From assembly GCA_045345765.1 (NCBI GenBank), contig CP148265.1, positions 930,001-994,000 of the forward strand: a stretch of DNA of 64,000 nucleotides. Direction: 5' to 3'. Of the stretch, positions 45,185-53,246 are shown one piece after another. Below the pieces are notes generated by a model. The model did not search any database. It was not told the DNA's origin and saw nothing but the letters and a program-made list of their open reading frames with translations. The first letter of the stretch is position 1; every line of letters starts with the position of its first letter. Made by a program: the position numbers and the translations under genes. This DNA is from JAOARY01 sp045345765 (GTDB lineage Bacteria; Bacillota; Clostridia; Peptostreptococcales; Peptostreptococcaceae).

Positions 45185-46267
45185 TTATTTATCTAAATTA
45201 ATATTTTTTTCTTTATCTAAATAAACTTGCTTATATTCTTCTAAATTATTCTTTATATCCTTTACTTTAGATATTTTTAATTTGCTATATTTTGCAACCA
45301 ATTCTATATTCATATTATCTTGAAGCATTTCTATTGCTGTAATTATTGAATGTTCTTCAAACCCTTCAACTTTCCCTTCAAGTCTTCCTTCAAGTTTTCC
45401 TTTCATTATACCTTCAGCTAATTTAGCTTCTAGTCCTTCATTTATAACTCTACCCATATTTGAAATCATCATATCCACCTCCTGCGTTTCAATAGTTTCA
45501 TCAATTAATTCTATTAGTTTTTCCTTATTATCTAAGCTTGTATTCTCAACTATTACATTTTTGATCCATCTTAATAAATTCTTTTTCTTATCTATTTGTA
45601 GTCTCTTTATTACACCTTTTATTGTTTCTAATCTCTTTACTATTAGTTCTATATTATCTTCTTTATCTAAGTAAAATATTGTACTTACTACATTCGCTAT
45701 CTTCTTTAATTCTTCATCATCCATTCTATGAATATCAAATAAAAGATAATTAAAGTCTATTACATAATCACTATACATTTCATGTGATTTTATTACTTCC
45801 TTAAAACTTCTTGGTACATGCCAATTGTTTTCACCATTATATAATACTACTGGTATTACTGGTGGTAATCTAAATCCCTTTTGTTTTTTTGTATTGTCGT
45901 CATGTTCATCTAAATACATTCTATAGATTTCACAGATATATAAAAATAATCTTATTGGCATTCTATAATCTACTTTTGATTGAAATTCTAATAACATATA
46001 TAGTATTACTTCTTCACCATCTACATTTACCTTATACACTATATCGGCTTCTTCATCTTTAAAGTTACTTAGTATAAATTCTTTATCTATTAGAACTAAG
46101 TCTTCTTTTTTTATATTTTTTACCCAATCTTCTTTTATAAAACTATTTAAGAAGTCTATCATATTATCTTTGTTTTTAAATGTGTTTTTATATCCTTGAT
46201 CATGCTTTTTGTTTTTTATTGTTTCTTTTGATTCTTCTATCTTTTCTTCCTTAGCTTTATTATCCAA
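45185..46267 (-). CDS. Rpn-family PD-(D/E)XK nuclease / putative transposase, intact copy
   Basis: The 360-residue protein fits the Rpn (recombination-promoting nuclease, formerly transposase_31) group. The nuclease core (residues about 25-230) includes DIVYKVNVDGEEVILYMLLE with LLEFQSKVD, in which Glu-x-Gln/Lys is typical, and RLFLYICEIY and FRLPPVIPVVLYNG. Residues about 285-310 form a repeat of Gly-Lys-Leu-Glu units (MKGKLEGRLEGKVEG), which varies in number between family copies, including the broken copy at 39.6 kb. Start is TTG at 46267 behind AAGGAG. It is flanked by CRISPR leader and repeat on both sides, so it was duplicated together with them. Confidence 0.85.
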   Translation of the reverse strand: MDNKAKEEKIEESKETIKNKKHDQGYKNTFKNKDNMIDFLNSFIKEDWVKNIKKEDLVLIDKEFILSNFKDEEADIVYKVNVDGEEVILYMLLEFQSKVDYRMPIRLFLYICEIYRMYLDEHDDNTKKQKGFRLPPVIPVVLYNGENNWHVPRSFKEVIKSHEMYSDYVIDFNYLLFDIHRMDDEELKKIANVVSTIFYLDKEDNIELIVKRLETIKGVIKRLQIDKKKNLLRWIKNVIVENTSLDNKEKLIELIDETIETQEVDMMISNMGRVINEGLEAKLAEGIMKGKLEGRLEGKVEGFEEHSIITAIEMLQDNMNIELVAKYSKLKISKVKDIKNNLEEYKQVYLDKEKNINLDK

Positions 46268-46369
46268 AATAAACTCCTTGATTTGCTTTTATTTATATTT
46301 AAATTATATCATTATAAGCTCTTTTCAAAAAGTTTTTGTAAATTCATATCAATCTTTATTTTTAGACAT

Positions 46370-46396
46370 AAAAAAACACCTACATAAAAATGTAAG
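46370..46396 (-). terminator. Repeat-derived terminator hairpin (solo repeat distal end)
   Basis: Fourth copy, identical in the core to that at 40793: on the minus strand CTTACAT-TTTT-ATGTAGG then TGTTTTTTT. It lies 19 bp beyond the solo repeat. Confidence 0.6.
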
Positions 46397-46415
46397 TTTT
46401 CTAGTCATAAATCTA

Positions 46416-46445
46416 ATTTCAAAACATAAAATGTAAAAGTTCAAT
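46416..46445 (-). CRISPR. Solo CRISPR repeat with its own leader (array 4, no spacer)
   Basis: A single perfect repeat of the array 1 type adjoins leader 4. One repeat plus leader is the minimum that Cas1-Cas2 needs to add a spacer. It is either an empty array or one that lost all spacers by recombination between repeats. Confidence 0.9.
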
Positions 46446-46617
46446 GAAGACAGTTTCAACGTTTGTTTATTTTTAACATCAGTATCTACCCCTTAATATT
46501 ATCACATTTCTTACTAAAAATAAAGTAGGATTTTTTGTTTTTTGATTTTTTACAAAAAATTGCACTCTATTTAAGTATTCATAGTACTTATGTCAATTTG
46601 CAAGAAAAAAATCTCGT
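46446..46617 (-). promoter_or_regulatory. CRISPR leader 4, truncated
   Basis: Similarity to the other leaders holds for 172 bp and includes TTGACA (46596-46591) and TAAATA (46573-46568). It then stops after AAATCTCG and joins directly to another repeat-derived hairpin. The promoter and integration-proximal part are thus preserved. Confidence 0.85.
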
Positions 46618-46644
46618 AAAAAAACACCTACATATTAGTGTAAG
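46618..46644 (-). terminator. Repeat-derived terminator hairpin at island edge
   Basis: Fifth copy; CTTACA and TGTAGG pair across a 6-nt loop, then TGTTTTTTT on the minus strand. It abuts the truncated leader 4 and marks the right boundary of the CRISPR island, possibly where a further array was deleted. Confidence 0.5.
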
Positions 46645-46724
46645 TGTTTAATTTTAAAATTTAACCATTTTATATCTTTATTTATTTTCTACTTAAATTT
46701 AATTAATGTGTTATTTTTTAATTC

Positions 46725-46928
46725 TTAGTTTTTATTTTTTAATTTTTTACTATAAATAATATAAACAATACTCAAAAACAATATTCCATAAACGCAATAA
46801 GACCATAATCTTATATTATCTGCATTAGGGCTTTCCATTCTACCTGAAAGCAATGAATACCATACATTAAAAGATATAATCAAAACTATTAATATAAAAA
46901 ATATAATCTTTAATTTTTTGTTATCCAA
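46725..46928 (-). CDS. Small two-span membrane protein
   Basis: The 67-residue product has hydrophobic spans at about residues 6-24 and 43-58 with a short polar loop and a lysine-rich end. I do not recognise a family. The ribosome site GGGGAG lies 10 nt before TTG at 46928, which I take as start; an earlier TTG at 46934 is only 4 nt away. It stands at the border of the CRISPR island, between leader 4 and the TauE gene, on the same strand as both. Nothing in it resembles a Cas or anti-CRISPR protein that I know. Confidence 0.5.
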   Translation of the reverse strand: MDNKKLKIIFFILIVLIISFNVWYSLLSGRMESPNADNIRLWSYCVYGILFLSIVYIIYSKKLKNKN

Positions 46929-47041
46929 GCACAATCATCTCCCCATATTTATTAAATAATAAAATTTAAAGTATTAAAATAACATACACAATAATTAGTA
47001 TCATTTATTTGTTCAAATGTCAAATACTATATATTTTTCAA

Positions 47042-47090
47042 ATAAAAAAACTCCTAAAACAAAATAAAATTTGTTTTAAGAGTCTTTATT
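47042..47090 (-). terminator. Terminator of TauE/SafE gene
   Basis: On the minus strand AGACTCTTAAAACAAA pairs with TTTGTTTTAGGAGTTT across a 6-nt loop and is followed by T. Confidence 0.8.
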
Positions 47091-47145
47091 CTTTATCTAG
47101 CTATCTAGTTTTTCTTTATCTACCTAATAATAATACTAAAAATTA

Positions 47146-47895
47146 TTATGCTAAATACATATCTATAAACATCTTGATTGCCATTATGAATGTGAATGAT
47201 AAAAATATTGGTTTTACTATTTTTTCACCCTTATCTATTGCAAAATTTGTTCCTATATAACTTCCTAAAGTTCTAAAAACTGCTGCTATAATACCGTATT
47301 TTATATTTACATAACCTGATACAACAAGTATCACAAACGATACCAACGTTCCAAGCAAAGTTAGTGGCTTAGATAGTGCATTACCTGTAAAGAAATCTAG
47401 TTCAAATATATGTATAAGACCAAGTGCTATAAATGTACTTGTTGCTGGTCCAATAAATCCACTATAGAATCCCATAAAAAATACAAATAAAATTCCTTTT
47501 TTAAAATCCTTATGATCTATCTTTGTATTTAATTTTCCTTCCTTCTTTTTTCTAAATACACTTTGAGCTAATGCAATCACTAAAATTACAGGTATTGCTC
47601 CTTTTAGAAACTCAGAAGATACAAAGTCTAGCATCTTAGTTCCTATTATACTTCCTATCAAACATATAGGTGTCCATTTTAAGATAAGCTTCATATCTAT
47701 CTTATCTTTTTTATAGAAATTATAAGTACTTGAAGACAGTCCAAATACAGCTGTCATCTTATTTGTCGCCATAGCAACCTTAACTGGTAGACCAGTCATC
47801 AAAAGTATTGGAACGGAAAGCAATCCACCGCCACCAGCCATGGAGTCTATAAAACCTACAACAAACATTGCTACTGCTAAACAAATCAATTCCAT
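47146..47895 (-). CDS. TauE/SafE-family (TSUP) sulfite/organosulfur exporter
   Basis: The 249-residue membrane protein has eight predicted spans. Near the N-terminus GFIDSMAGGGGLLSVPILL (residues 14-32) is the signature of the TSUP family, repeated in weaker form in the second half (GFYSGFIGPATSTF). Members export sulfite, sulfoacetate or similar anions or import related compounds. No sulfur gene is next to it. Start ATG is chosen at 47895; the ribosome site (AAAGGATTTG) is modest. The gene is monocistronic with a clear terminator. The 47896-48170 gap is AT-rich and holds nothing I can name. Confidence 0.88.
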   Translation of the reverse strand: MELICLAVAMFVVGFIDSMAGGGGLLSVPILLMTGLPVKVAMATNKMTAVFGLSSSTYNFYKKDKIDMKLILKWTPICLIGSIIGTKMLDFVSSEFLKGAIPVILVIALAQSVFRKKKEGKLNTKIDHKDFKKGILFVFFMGFYSGFIGPATSTFIALGLIHIFELDFFTGNALSKPLTLLGTLVSFVILVVSGYVNIKYGIIAAVFRTLGSYIGTNFAIDKGEKIVKPIFLSFTFIMAIKMFIDMYLA

Positions 47896-48174
47896 AACAT
47901 CAAATCCTTTTTTAATATTTATATTTTTTCCTTCGTCCTAAAAAAAAATTATAAATATTCTTATTTTCTCTGCTAAAATAAAACCTTCTTAGCATCAAAT
48001 AAAAATTAATCTTTCTCGTCCCTAAAAGAAATGAATATATCTAAATATTATAAGAAAATATATTCATAAAATCTATAATAAAATTATATTTATATGTAAA
48101 AATAAAAAATCTTTAAACCTCTTGAAACAACAATTATATATATATGATGTTTTGTTCAAAAAAGTATAAAAAAA

Positions 48175-48275
48175 ATCCTTCTCTTAGGGGAAAGAGAAGG
48201 GGTTTTTTATCGATGGGGGTCGATAAAATTAAATTTATGGGGTCTTATATGGATTTTTAAGAAATCCTATATTAT
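48175..48275 (-). terminator. Triple hairpin downstream of the 58-residue peptide gene
   Basis: Read on the minus strand there are three stems: ATATAGGATTT paired with AAATCCATAT (48272-48247), TTATCGA with TCGATAA around a C-rich loop (48226-48207), and CCTTCTCTT with AAGAGAAGG (48200-48177) followed by eight T. The last is a strong terminator; the others may stabilise the mRNA. Confidence 0.75.
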
Positions 48276-48300
48276 AAAAAAACAAAGTTTTTCTAATTAG

Positions 48301-48477
48301 CTATTTTGAAATTCCTAAACCATGTAGACAAGCTACATCGTATTTTATGTTATCTTCTAATTCTACTGAATTTGAAGTATTAACTGCTTTTTCTGATTTT
48401 CTTGCTTCAAATCCAAAAAGTATTCCTTCGAATATTGATGATTTGAAATTGTTCTTAATGTTAATCGATGCTAACAT
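48301..48477 (-). CDS. 58-residue peptide of unknown function, possible secreted or modified peptide
   Basis: A good ribosome site, AAGGAGAGATAATT, precedes ATG at 48477. A longer frame to 48522 has none. The product starts MLASINIKNNFKSSIFEGI, continues FGFEARKSEKAVNTSNS and ends in a short tail with a single Cys (ACLHGLGISK). It has no signal peptide or membrane span. I recognise no family. A charged N-terminal part with a small Cys- and Gly-containing tail recalls some peptide precursors, but no modification, protease or export gene lies next to it, so that remains speculation. A triple hairpin follows. Confidence 0.6.
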   Translation of the reverse strand: MLASINIKNNFKSSIFEGILFGFEARKSEKAVNTSNSVELEDNIKYDVACLHGLGISK

Positions 48478-48726
48478 AATTATCTCTCCTTGTTCTCTCA
48501 AAACAAAATTGTTTGTTATCAATTACAAGTATAATATAACACCCGCAAATAGGCATGTCTACAAAAGATATATTATTAACATGTATGTTTTTTTGGTATT
48601 TTTAACATGTATATTTCTTAATTATTGATTTTTGCAAGTATACAATCATTTTATTTTTTTCTTTCAAATCTGAAAAAAGTACAAAAACAAAAAGAAAAAC
48701 ATATTCTTTGTTAATTATTTTTTTAA

Positions 48727-50283
48727 CTATTTTTTCTTGATATTAAAGGAATATTCAACAATTATTAGATACCCATCTTTCTTACTTGCGCAGAATTTCG
48801 CATAGTAATTATCTAATCTTAAAACAATATCAGTATATAAGAATTTATTTGAATTACTATTATAATAATCTCTATATGGATTATATATATCAAACAAATT
48901 AAGTCCTATACTTTCTTTTTCTGTTGCTTTTATTACCTTTCCATCCTTATTTACTATTTGGAATGCTGTTACATTAAGATCATTTGCTATATCTACCAAA
49001 TCTTTATTTGAATCCAATTTTTCTATATCATTTAATCTATCTTTAAGCTCTATCATTTTTGTAGAAAGTATTTTATCAATAGTCTCTTTTGATAAATAAT
49101 TAAAAAACTTGTCACAATTATTAGACACATTATAACTCAAGCTCTCCAATGATTTTATATCCTTGTTTAACATCTTAGTTTCTTTAACACTTTCGTCAAT
49201 TATGTCCATGCTTTGTTTTGCACTTACATATATATTATTCATATTTTCACTTAAATCTTTTATTTTTGTATTAAAATCATTTAATATATTAAATGCGTCT
49301 TCTACCTTTAACTTTGTTTGGTTTGAATTTGATAATATATCATCATAAAGTATTTTTGATTCTTTAGTGTTATTGCTTATACTTTCACTATTTTGAAGGT
49401 TTTTCTTAGAATATATATTAGCTTCTTTTAATTCATTTACTATATTAGACACGTTGTTTTTTATTTCTACTAAGGATTTATCTGTATCTAATGATAATTT
49501 TCTAATTTCTTGTGCTACTACTGAAAATCCTTTACCAGCCTCACCAGCTCTAGCACTTTCTATTGAGGCATTTAATGCTAACATATTCGTCTTTTGCGAG
49601 ATATCTTCTATTTCTTTAGCCATATCAACTATAGTAATTATACCTTCTTGTAATTTATTTATCTTTGATTCAAATAATCTTGCATTTTCATTACTATTTT
49701 CAATAGATGAATAGTTTCTATCAATAAAATTTATTGATTCTTTTGATTTATCAATTGAATTTACAGATGATTTTAATGCTATATCCATAGTATTTTTTAT
49801 ATCTTCTAAGTATTTTTTCATATTCAAAATCTCTTTTGATGATTCTTCTATTGAATTAAATTGTGATTTAAATTCGTTAGATGTATCATTTATGAACTCA
49901 GACATATCAATCATCTTCTTTAAATTATTATCCACAAAAGTTTTTAAATCTTTTGACAATTCATTAGAATCCAAAGATGTTATTAAGAGATTTTCTAATA
50001 TTTTTTCATTTGTATCACAAATTCCTCTTATGTATTTTTTGGTATCTTCAAACTCACTTCCCAAACCTTGAATTTTTACTTTGTAATTACCTTCACTTAG
50101 TTTTTTTAATAATGAATTTAGATTATCTAAATTTCTCTTTTTACTTTTTAAATAAAATAGCTTTGTAATTATAAACATATTAAGTGATGAAATTATTAAT
50201 ATTGCATAGCTATTTTTTATAAAAAATAAAATTACAAGATTTAAAATAATCCCTAATATTAATGGAATTAATTCAATCATCAA
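48727..50283 (-). CDS. Methyl-accepting chemotaxis-type receptor with C-terminal sensor-like domain
   Basis: Residues about 4-45 form two close membrane spans with almost no external part. A HAMP-like or linker stretch follows. Residues about 100-370 form the long coiled-coil signalling domain, whose tip reads NMLALNASIESARAGEAGKGFSV (quoted in part) with VAQEIRKLS, the binding site for CheA and CheW. After it, about residues 400-518 form a further mixed alpha/beta domain (AFQIVNKDGKVIKATEKES) resembling a PAS or Cache domain. A sensor-like module after the signalling tip is unusual and would be cytoplasmic. No che or flagellar gene is in the window. Confidence 0.88.
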   Translation of the reverse strand: MMIELIPLILGIILNLVILFFIKNSYAILIISSLNMFIITKLFYLKSKKRNLDNLNSLLKKLSEGNYKVKIQGLGSEFEDTKKYIRGICDTNEKILENLLITSLDSNELSKDLKTFVDNNLKKMIDMSEFINDTSNEFKSQFNSIEESSKEILNMKKYLEDIKNTMDIALKSSVNSIDKSKESINFIDRNYSSIENSNENARLFESKINKLQEGIITIVDMAKEIEDISQKTNMLALNASIESARAGEAGKGFSVVAQEIRKLSLDTDKSLVEIKNNVSNIVNELKEANIYSKKNLQNSESISNNTKESKILYDDILSNSNQTKLKVEDAFNILNDFNTKIKDLSENMNNIYVSAKQSMDIIDESVKETKMLNKDIKSLESLSYNVSNNCDKFFNYLSKETIDKILSTKMIELKDRLNDIEKLDSNKDLVDIANDLNVTAFQIVNKDGKVIKATEKESIGLNLFDIYNPYRDYYNSNSNKFLYTDIVLRLDNYYAKFCASKKDGYLIIVEYSFNIKKK

Positions 50284-50483
50284 CGCTCCTCCTCATTTAT
50301 AAAATCTATATATATTTACTATATATTCTACCATATATATATCGACCTTATAAACAAAGTTTCAATGACTTTTTGATTGTTTTTATAATAATTTTTATAA
50401 TATTTTATATTGTTTTTATTTTATTTTTTATAATACTATTTTAATTTATATTGATTCCGATTATAATTAAATAAATTCTAATT

Positions 50484-51272
50484 TTATGCATTTTGATAAT
50501 ATACAAAACCACAATCATAAGTCGCTATAATATTCTTATTAACTCTATAGTAAGATTCATAAAATTTGATAACTAAGTCTATAAACCCTTTTACAAACAC
50601 ATGCTTTTTATTGCTTTTACTTGCACCTATTTTTTTTATGGATATAAAAAACTCATTAACAGTATCAAATTCTTGTATATAATTTTCCTTTGATATAGCT
50701 ATTTTATTAGGTGCAAATATTTGCTTTATATATTCTTTGGTCAAAAAATTTTGACCACTTGTGATTTCATCTTCCAAATCTAATGTTTTATTAGCTTTAA
50801 AGAAACAATCTTTTAATTCTTTAAATGTATCTTCCAAAAAAGTAGAAAATAACATTATTCCATTTTGATTTAAAGTATTTTTAAGATTATTAATCGTTTC
50901 TTTGGGATGATTAAACCATTGGAATGTAGCATTTGATATTATAAGATCATATTTATTATTGGATTTAAATTCTTCTATATCAATACATTTAAATTCAACC
51001 CTCTCATCTATTATTCTATCTTTGCAATAATCAATCATTCCTTGTGCAATATCTACTGATATTAGATTTATATTTTCAAATTTATTAAGCAATAATTTAG
51101 TCAAATATCCAGTTCCACAGCCTATTTCTAATACCTTTATCTTCTTTATATCATCTAATTCATTTATTATATCTATTAATTTATTAGACATATGCTTTTG
51201 AACCTTTGCATATTCATCATATGTCTTTGCATTTTTTGAAAATTTTTTAGCTAGTTTTTTCTTATCTATCAT
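50484..51272 (-). CDS. bioC: Malonyl-ACP O-methyltransferase BioC
   Basis: Methylates malonyl-ACP so that fatty acid enzymes can extend it to pimeloyl-ACP methyl ester. The 262-residue chain starts MIDKKKLAKKFSKNAKTYDE, a usual BioC opening. Its SAM-binding motif I is VLEIGCGTGYLTKLL, followed by DLIISNATFQWF. ATG at 51272 follows TTTAGGAAGG; the longer frame has no ribosome site. It overlaps the esterase gene by 11 bp, so bioF, the esterase and bioC are one operon. The operon faces an ACP and a ketosynthase gene. Confidence 0.9.
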   Translation of the reverse strand: MIDKKKLAKKFSKNAKTYDEYAKVQKHMSNKLIDIINELDDIKKIKVLEIGCGTGYLTKLLLNKFENINLISVDIAQGMIDYCKDRIIDERVEFKCIDIEEFKSNNKYDLIISNATFQWFNHPKETINNLKNTLNQNGIMLFSTFLEDTFKELKDCFFKANKTLDLEDEITSGQNFLTKEYIKQIFAPNKIAISKENYIQEFDTVNEFFISIKKIGASKSNKKHVFVKGFIDLVIKFYESYYRVNKNIIATYDCGFVYYQNA

Positions 51273-51939
51273 AATACACCTTCCTAAACTCTTCATATAT
51301 AAATCCATGTGATTTATTTTCTAATAATATTAATGTTGAATTTTTTATTAATTCTTTTAATAATAATGAATCTTTGTATGATGCTATTTTATCTGCCTTT
51401 GAACCCCAAATTATTATTTCTTTATTTTTATATTTATATTTTTTTATCCGTGATATAAGATACAAAGAATTGTTCTTTAGATAATTTAGATTTTTGTTTA
51501 AGATACTCAAATCTTTAAAATTAAGATTTTTTAAATCATAATTTAATTTACTTATCAAATCCTTATCTTCTTTTAAAACATTTTTGGAATATAATCTTTT
51601 ATTAAAATTCTTAAAAAACAATCTATAATCTTTATTTAAATAATTGATATTGTCTATAGCACTACTATAATAACTCTTCATGAAAGGATTTATAAATATT
51701 ATTTTAATTATATTTTGATATATCAAATCCATATGTTCATAAAGATAATAAATCCCCATAGACCATGTTATTACTATTATTTGTTGATTTGATAATTTCT
51801 TTAATTTTGATATGATTTGTTTATCATTTAGCTTGTTTATGTTTATATTTGTTATTTCAAATTTGGATTCATAATATTTATTAAAATAATAAAACACATT
51901 ATCATAATCCATAAAACCATTTATTATAAGCAAATTCAT
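51262..51939 (-). CDS. Pimeloyl-ACP methyl ester esterase (BioG/BioH-type alpha/beta hydrolase)
   Basis: The 225-residue protein lies between bioF and bioC, the usual place of the esterase that removes the methyl group at the end of pimeloyl-ACP synthesis. It has an alpha/beta hydrolase pattern: a short N-terminal strand NLLIINGFM, the nucleophile elbow VITWSMGIYYL (Ser about residue 60), an Asp in WGSKADKIAS and a final His in NKSHGFIYE. Size and the WSMG elbow point to BioG (DUF452-like) rather than BioH; the assignment between them is open. It follows bioF with TGA and ATG almost touching and no clear ribosome site, so translation is coupled. Confidence 0.8.
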   Translation of the reverse strand: MNLLIINGFMDYDNVFYYFNKYYESKFEITNININKLNDKQIISKLKKLSNQQIIVITWSMGIYYLYEHMDLIYQNIIKIIFINPFMKSYYSSAIDNINYLNKDYRLFFKNFNKRLYSKNVLKEDKDLISKLNYDLKNLNFKDLSILNKNLNYLKNNSLYLISRIKKYKYKNKEIIIWGSKADKIASYKDSLLLKELIKNSTLILLENKSHGFIYEEFRKVYYDR

Positions 51940-51940
51940 A

Positions 51941-53122
51941 TCAACTGCCCAAATCTTTTTTTATAGTTTTTAATGTATTTATAAGATAGTCTATATCAGA
52001 TTTATTATGTGCTAGAGTTATTGATATTCTTAGTCTACTTTGATTTTTTTTAACAGATGGTGGTCTTATTGCTTTTAAATATATTTTATTTTTTAATAAT
52101 TCTTTATAGTATTTTAAACTAAGCTCACTATCTTTTAATATAATTGCTATTATTGTTGATTTTGTATTTGTTATTTCAAATTCTTCTTTTAATTTTTCTT
52201 TTGCATATATACAAAGTTCTTTTAATTTAAGTCTTTTTGCCTGCATATTTCTTGCAATATCTATTGATTTGATAATTGCTTTACAATTAGCTGGTGATAG
52301 TGCTGTTGAATAGATAAAGGAAGATGAATAGTTAATCAAATAATCTATTATCTTCTTAGTTGATACAATATAACCTCCAGTTAAGCCTATCGCCTTTGAA
52401 AATGTTCCTATATGTATATCTACCTCATCTAATTGTTCTTGTTTTAGATTAAATAATTCGTATACGCCTTTTCCTTCTTTGCCCAAAACCATAAATCCAT
52501 GTGCATCATCTACTGCCAATAAGGTTTTGTATTTAAGCTTTAATTCTATTAGTTTAACTAAGTCACATATATCTCCATCCATACTAAATACACCGTCAGT
52601 TATTATGATTTTTATCTTGGCTTTTGATATTTTTAATTTTTTTTCTAAATCTTTATAATCCTTATGTCTAAATCTTTTGAATTCCGCTTTTGAAAGATTT
52701 ATGCCATCTACTATACTTCTATGATTTAATTTATCTGAAAAAAAACATATTTTTTTATCATCAAATGCACTAAATATCCCAAGATTAGCACAATAACCAC
52801 TTTGGTAGACTAATGCTGATTCTTTATTTTTTAATTTTGCAAGTTTTCCTTCAAGTTCTAAATGACAATCATAAGATCCCGCTGTTAATCTTGATCCTTT
52901 TGCTCCAACTCCATATTTCAAATTCGCTCTATTAAATTCATCTATTATCTCTTTATTTGATGATAGATTAAGATAATCATTAGATGAAAGATTAAGATAT
53001 TCTTTTTTATCTATGATTATTTTTGGTAGAGAATTGTTATTTATAAAGAAATTCATCTGTCTATAATTTGATTCGCAAATAGTTTTATTTAATTTGTAAT
53101 CTATAAAATCGTAAAATTCCAT
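51941..53122 (-). CDS. bioF: 8-amino-7-oxononanoate synthase
   Basis: PLP enzyme joining pimeloyl-ACP (or CoA) with alanine, the first step of the biotin ring branch. The 393-residue chain shows NDYLNLSSNKEII, GVGAKGSRLTAGS, the cofactor contacts AVDDAHGFMVLGKEG, and the PLP lysine in IGTFSKAIGLTGGYI. The frame is open to GTG 53131, but AGGTG places ATG at 53122. It is the first gene of bioF-esterase-bioC and has a BirA-like operator in front. The later genes bioA, bioD and bioB are not in the window. Confidence 0.92.
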   Translation of the reverse strand: MEFYDFIDYKLNKTICESNYRQMNFFINNNSLPKIIIDKKEYLNLSSNDYLNLSSNKEIIDEFNRANLKYGVGAKGSRLTAGSYDCHLELEGKLAKLKNKESALVYQSGYCANLGIFSAFDDKKICFFSDKLNHRSIVDGINLSKAEFKRFRHKDYKDLEKKLKISKAKIKIIITDGVFSMDGDICDLVKLIELKLKYKTLLAVDDAHGFMVLGKEGKGVYELFNLKQEQLDEVDIHIGTFSKAIGLTGGYIVSTKKIIDYLINYSSSFIYSTALSPANCKAIIKSIDIARNMQAKRLKLKELCIYAKEKLKEEFEITNTKSTIIAIILKDSELSLKYYKELLKNKIYLKAIRPPSVKKNQSRLRISITLAHNKSDIDYLINTLKTIKKDLGS

Positions 53123-53144
53123 ATACATCACCTATTTTTATTTT

Positions 53145-53173
53145 AGTTAACTTTTTTTAATTAAGGGTTTACA
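53145..53173. promoter_or_regulatory. BirA-like operator between divergent biotin operons
   Basis: AGTTAAC (53145-53151), 15 bp, then GTTTACA (53167-53173) fits the BirA box of Firmicutes (wGTwAAC-N15-GTTwACw). The right half overlaps a TTTACA minus-35, with TATAAT about 18 bp on, for the plus-strand ACP gene. Opposite it, TTTACA-N18-TATAAT on the minus strand serves bioF, with the operator just downstream of its start point. One bound repressor could close both. Confidence 0.7.
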
Positions 53174-53246
53174 TTTTTCTTTGTATGATTATATAATTAA
53201 ACTACATTGTGTGTAAAGATATTTTTATAAAAAGGATGTGGTTTTG

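Noticed and set aside
46725..46928. Anti-CRISPR or Cas accessory role for the small membrane protein beside the CRISPR island
   Set aside because: Only its position suggests it. The protein shows two membrane spans and no resemblance to known accessory families.
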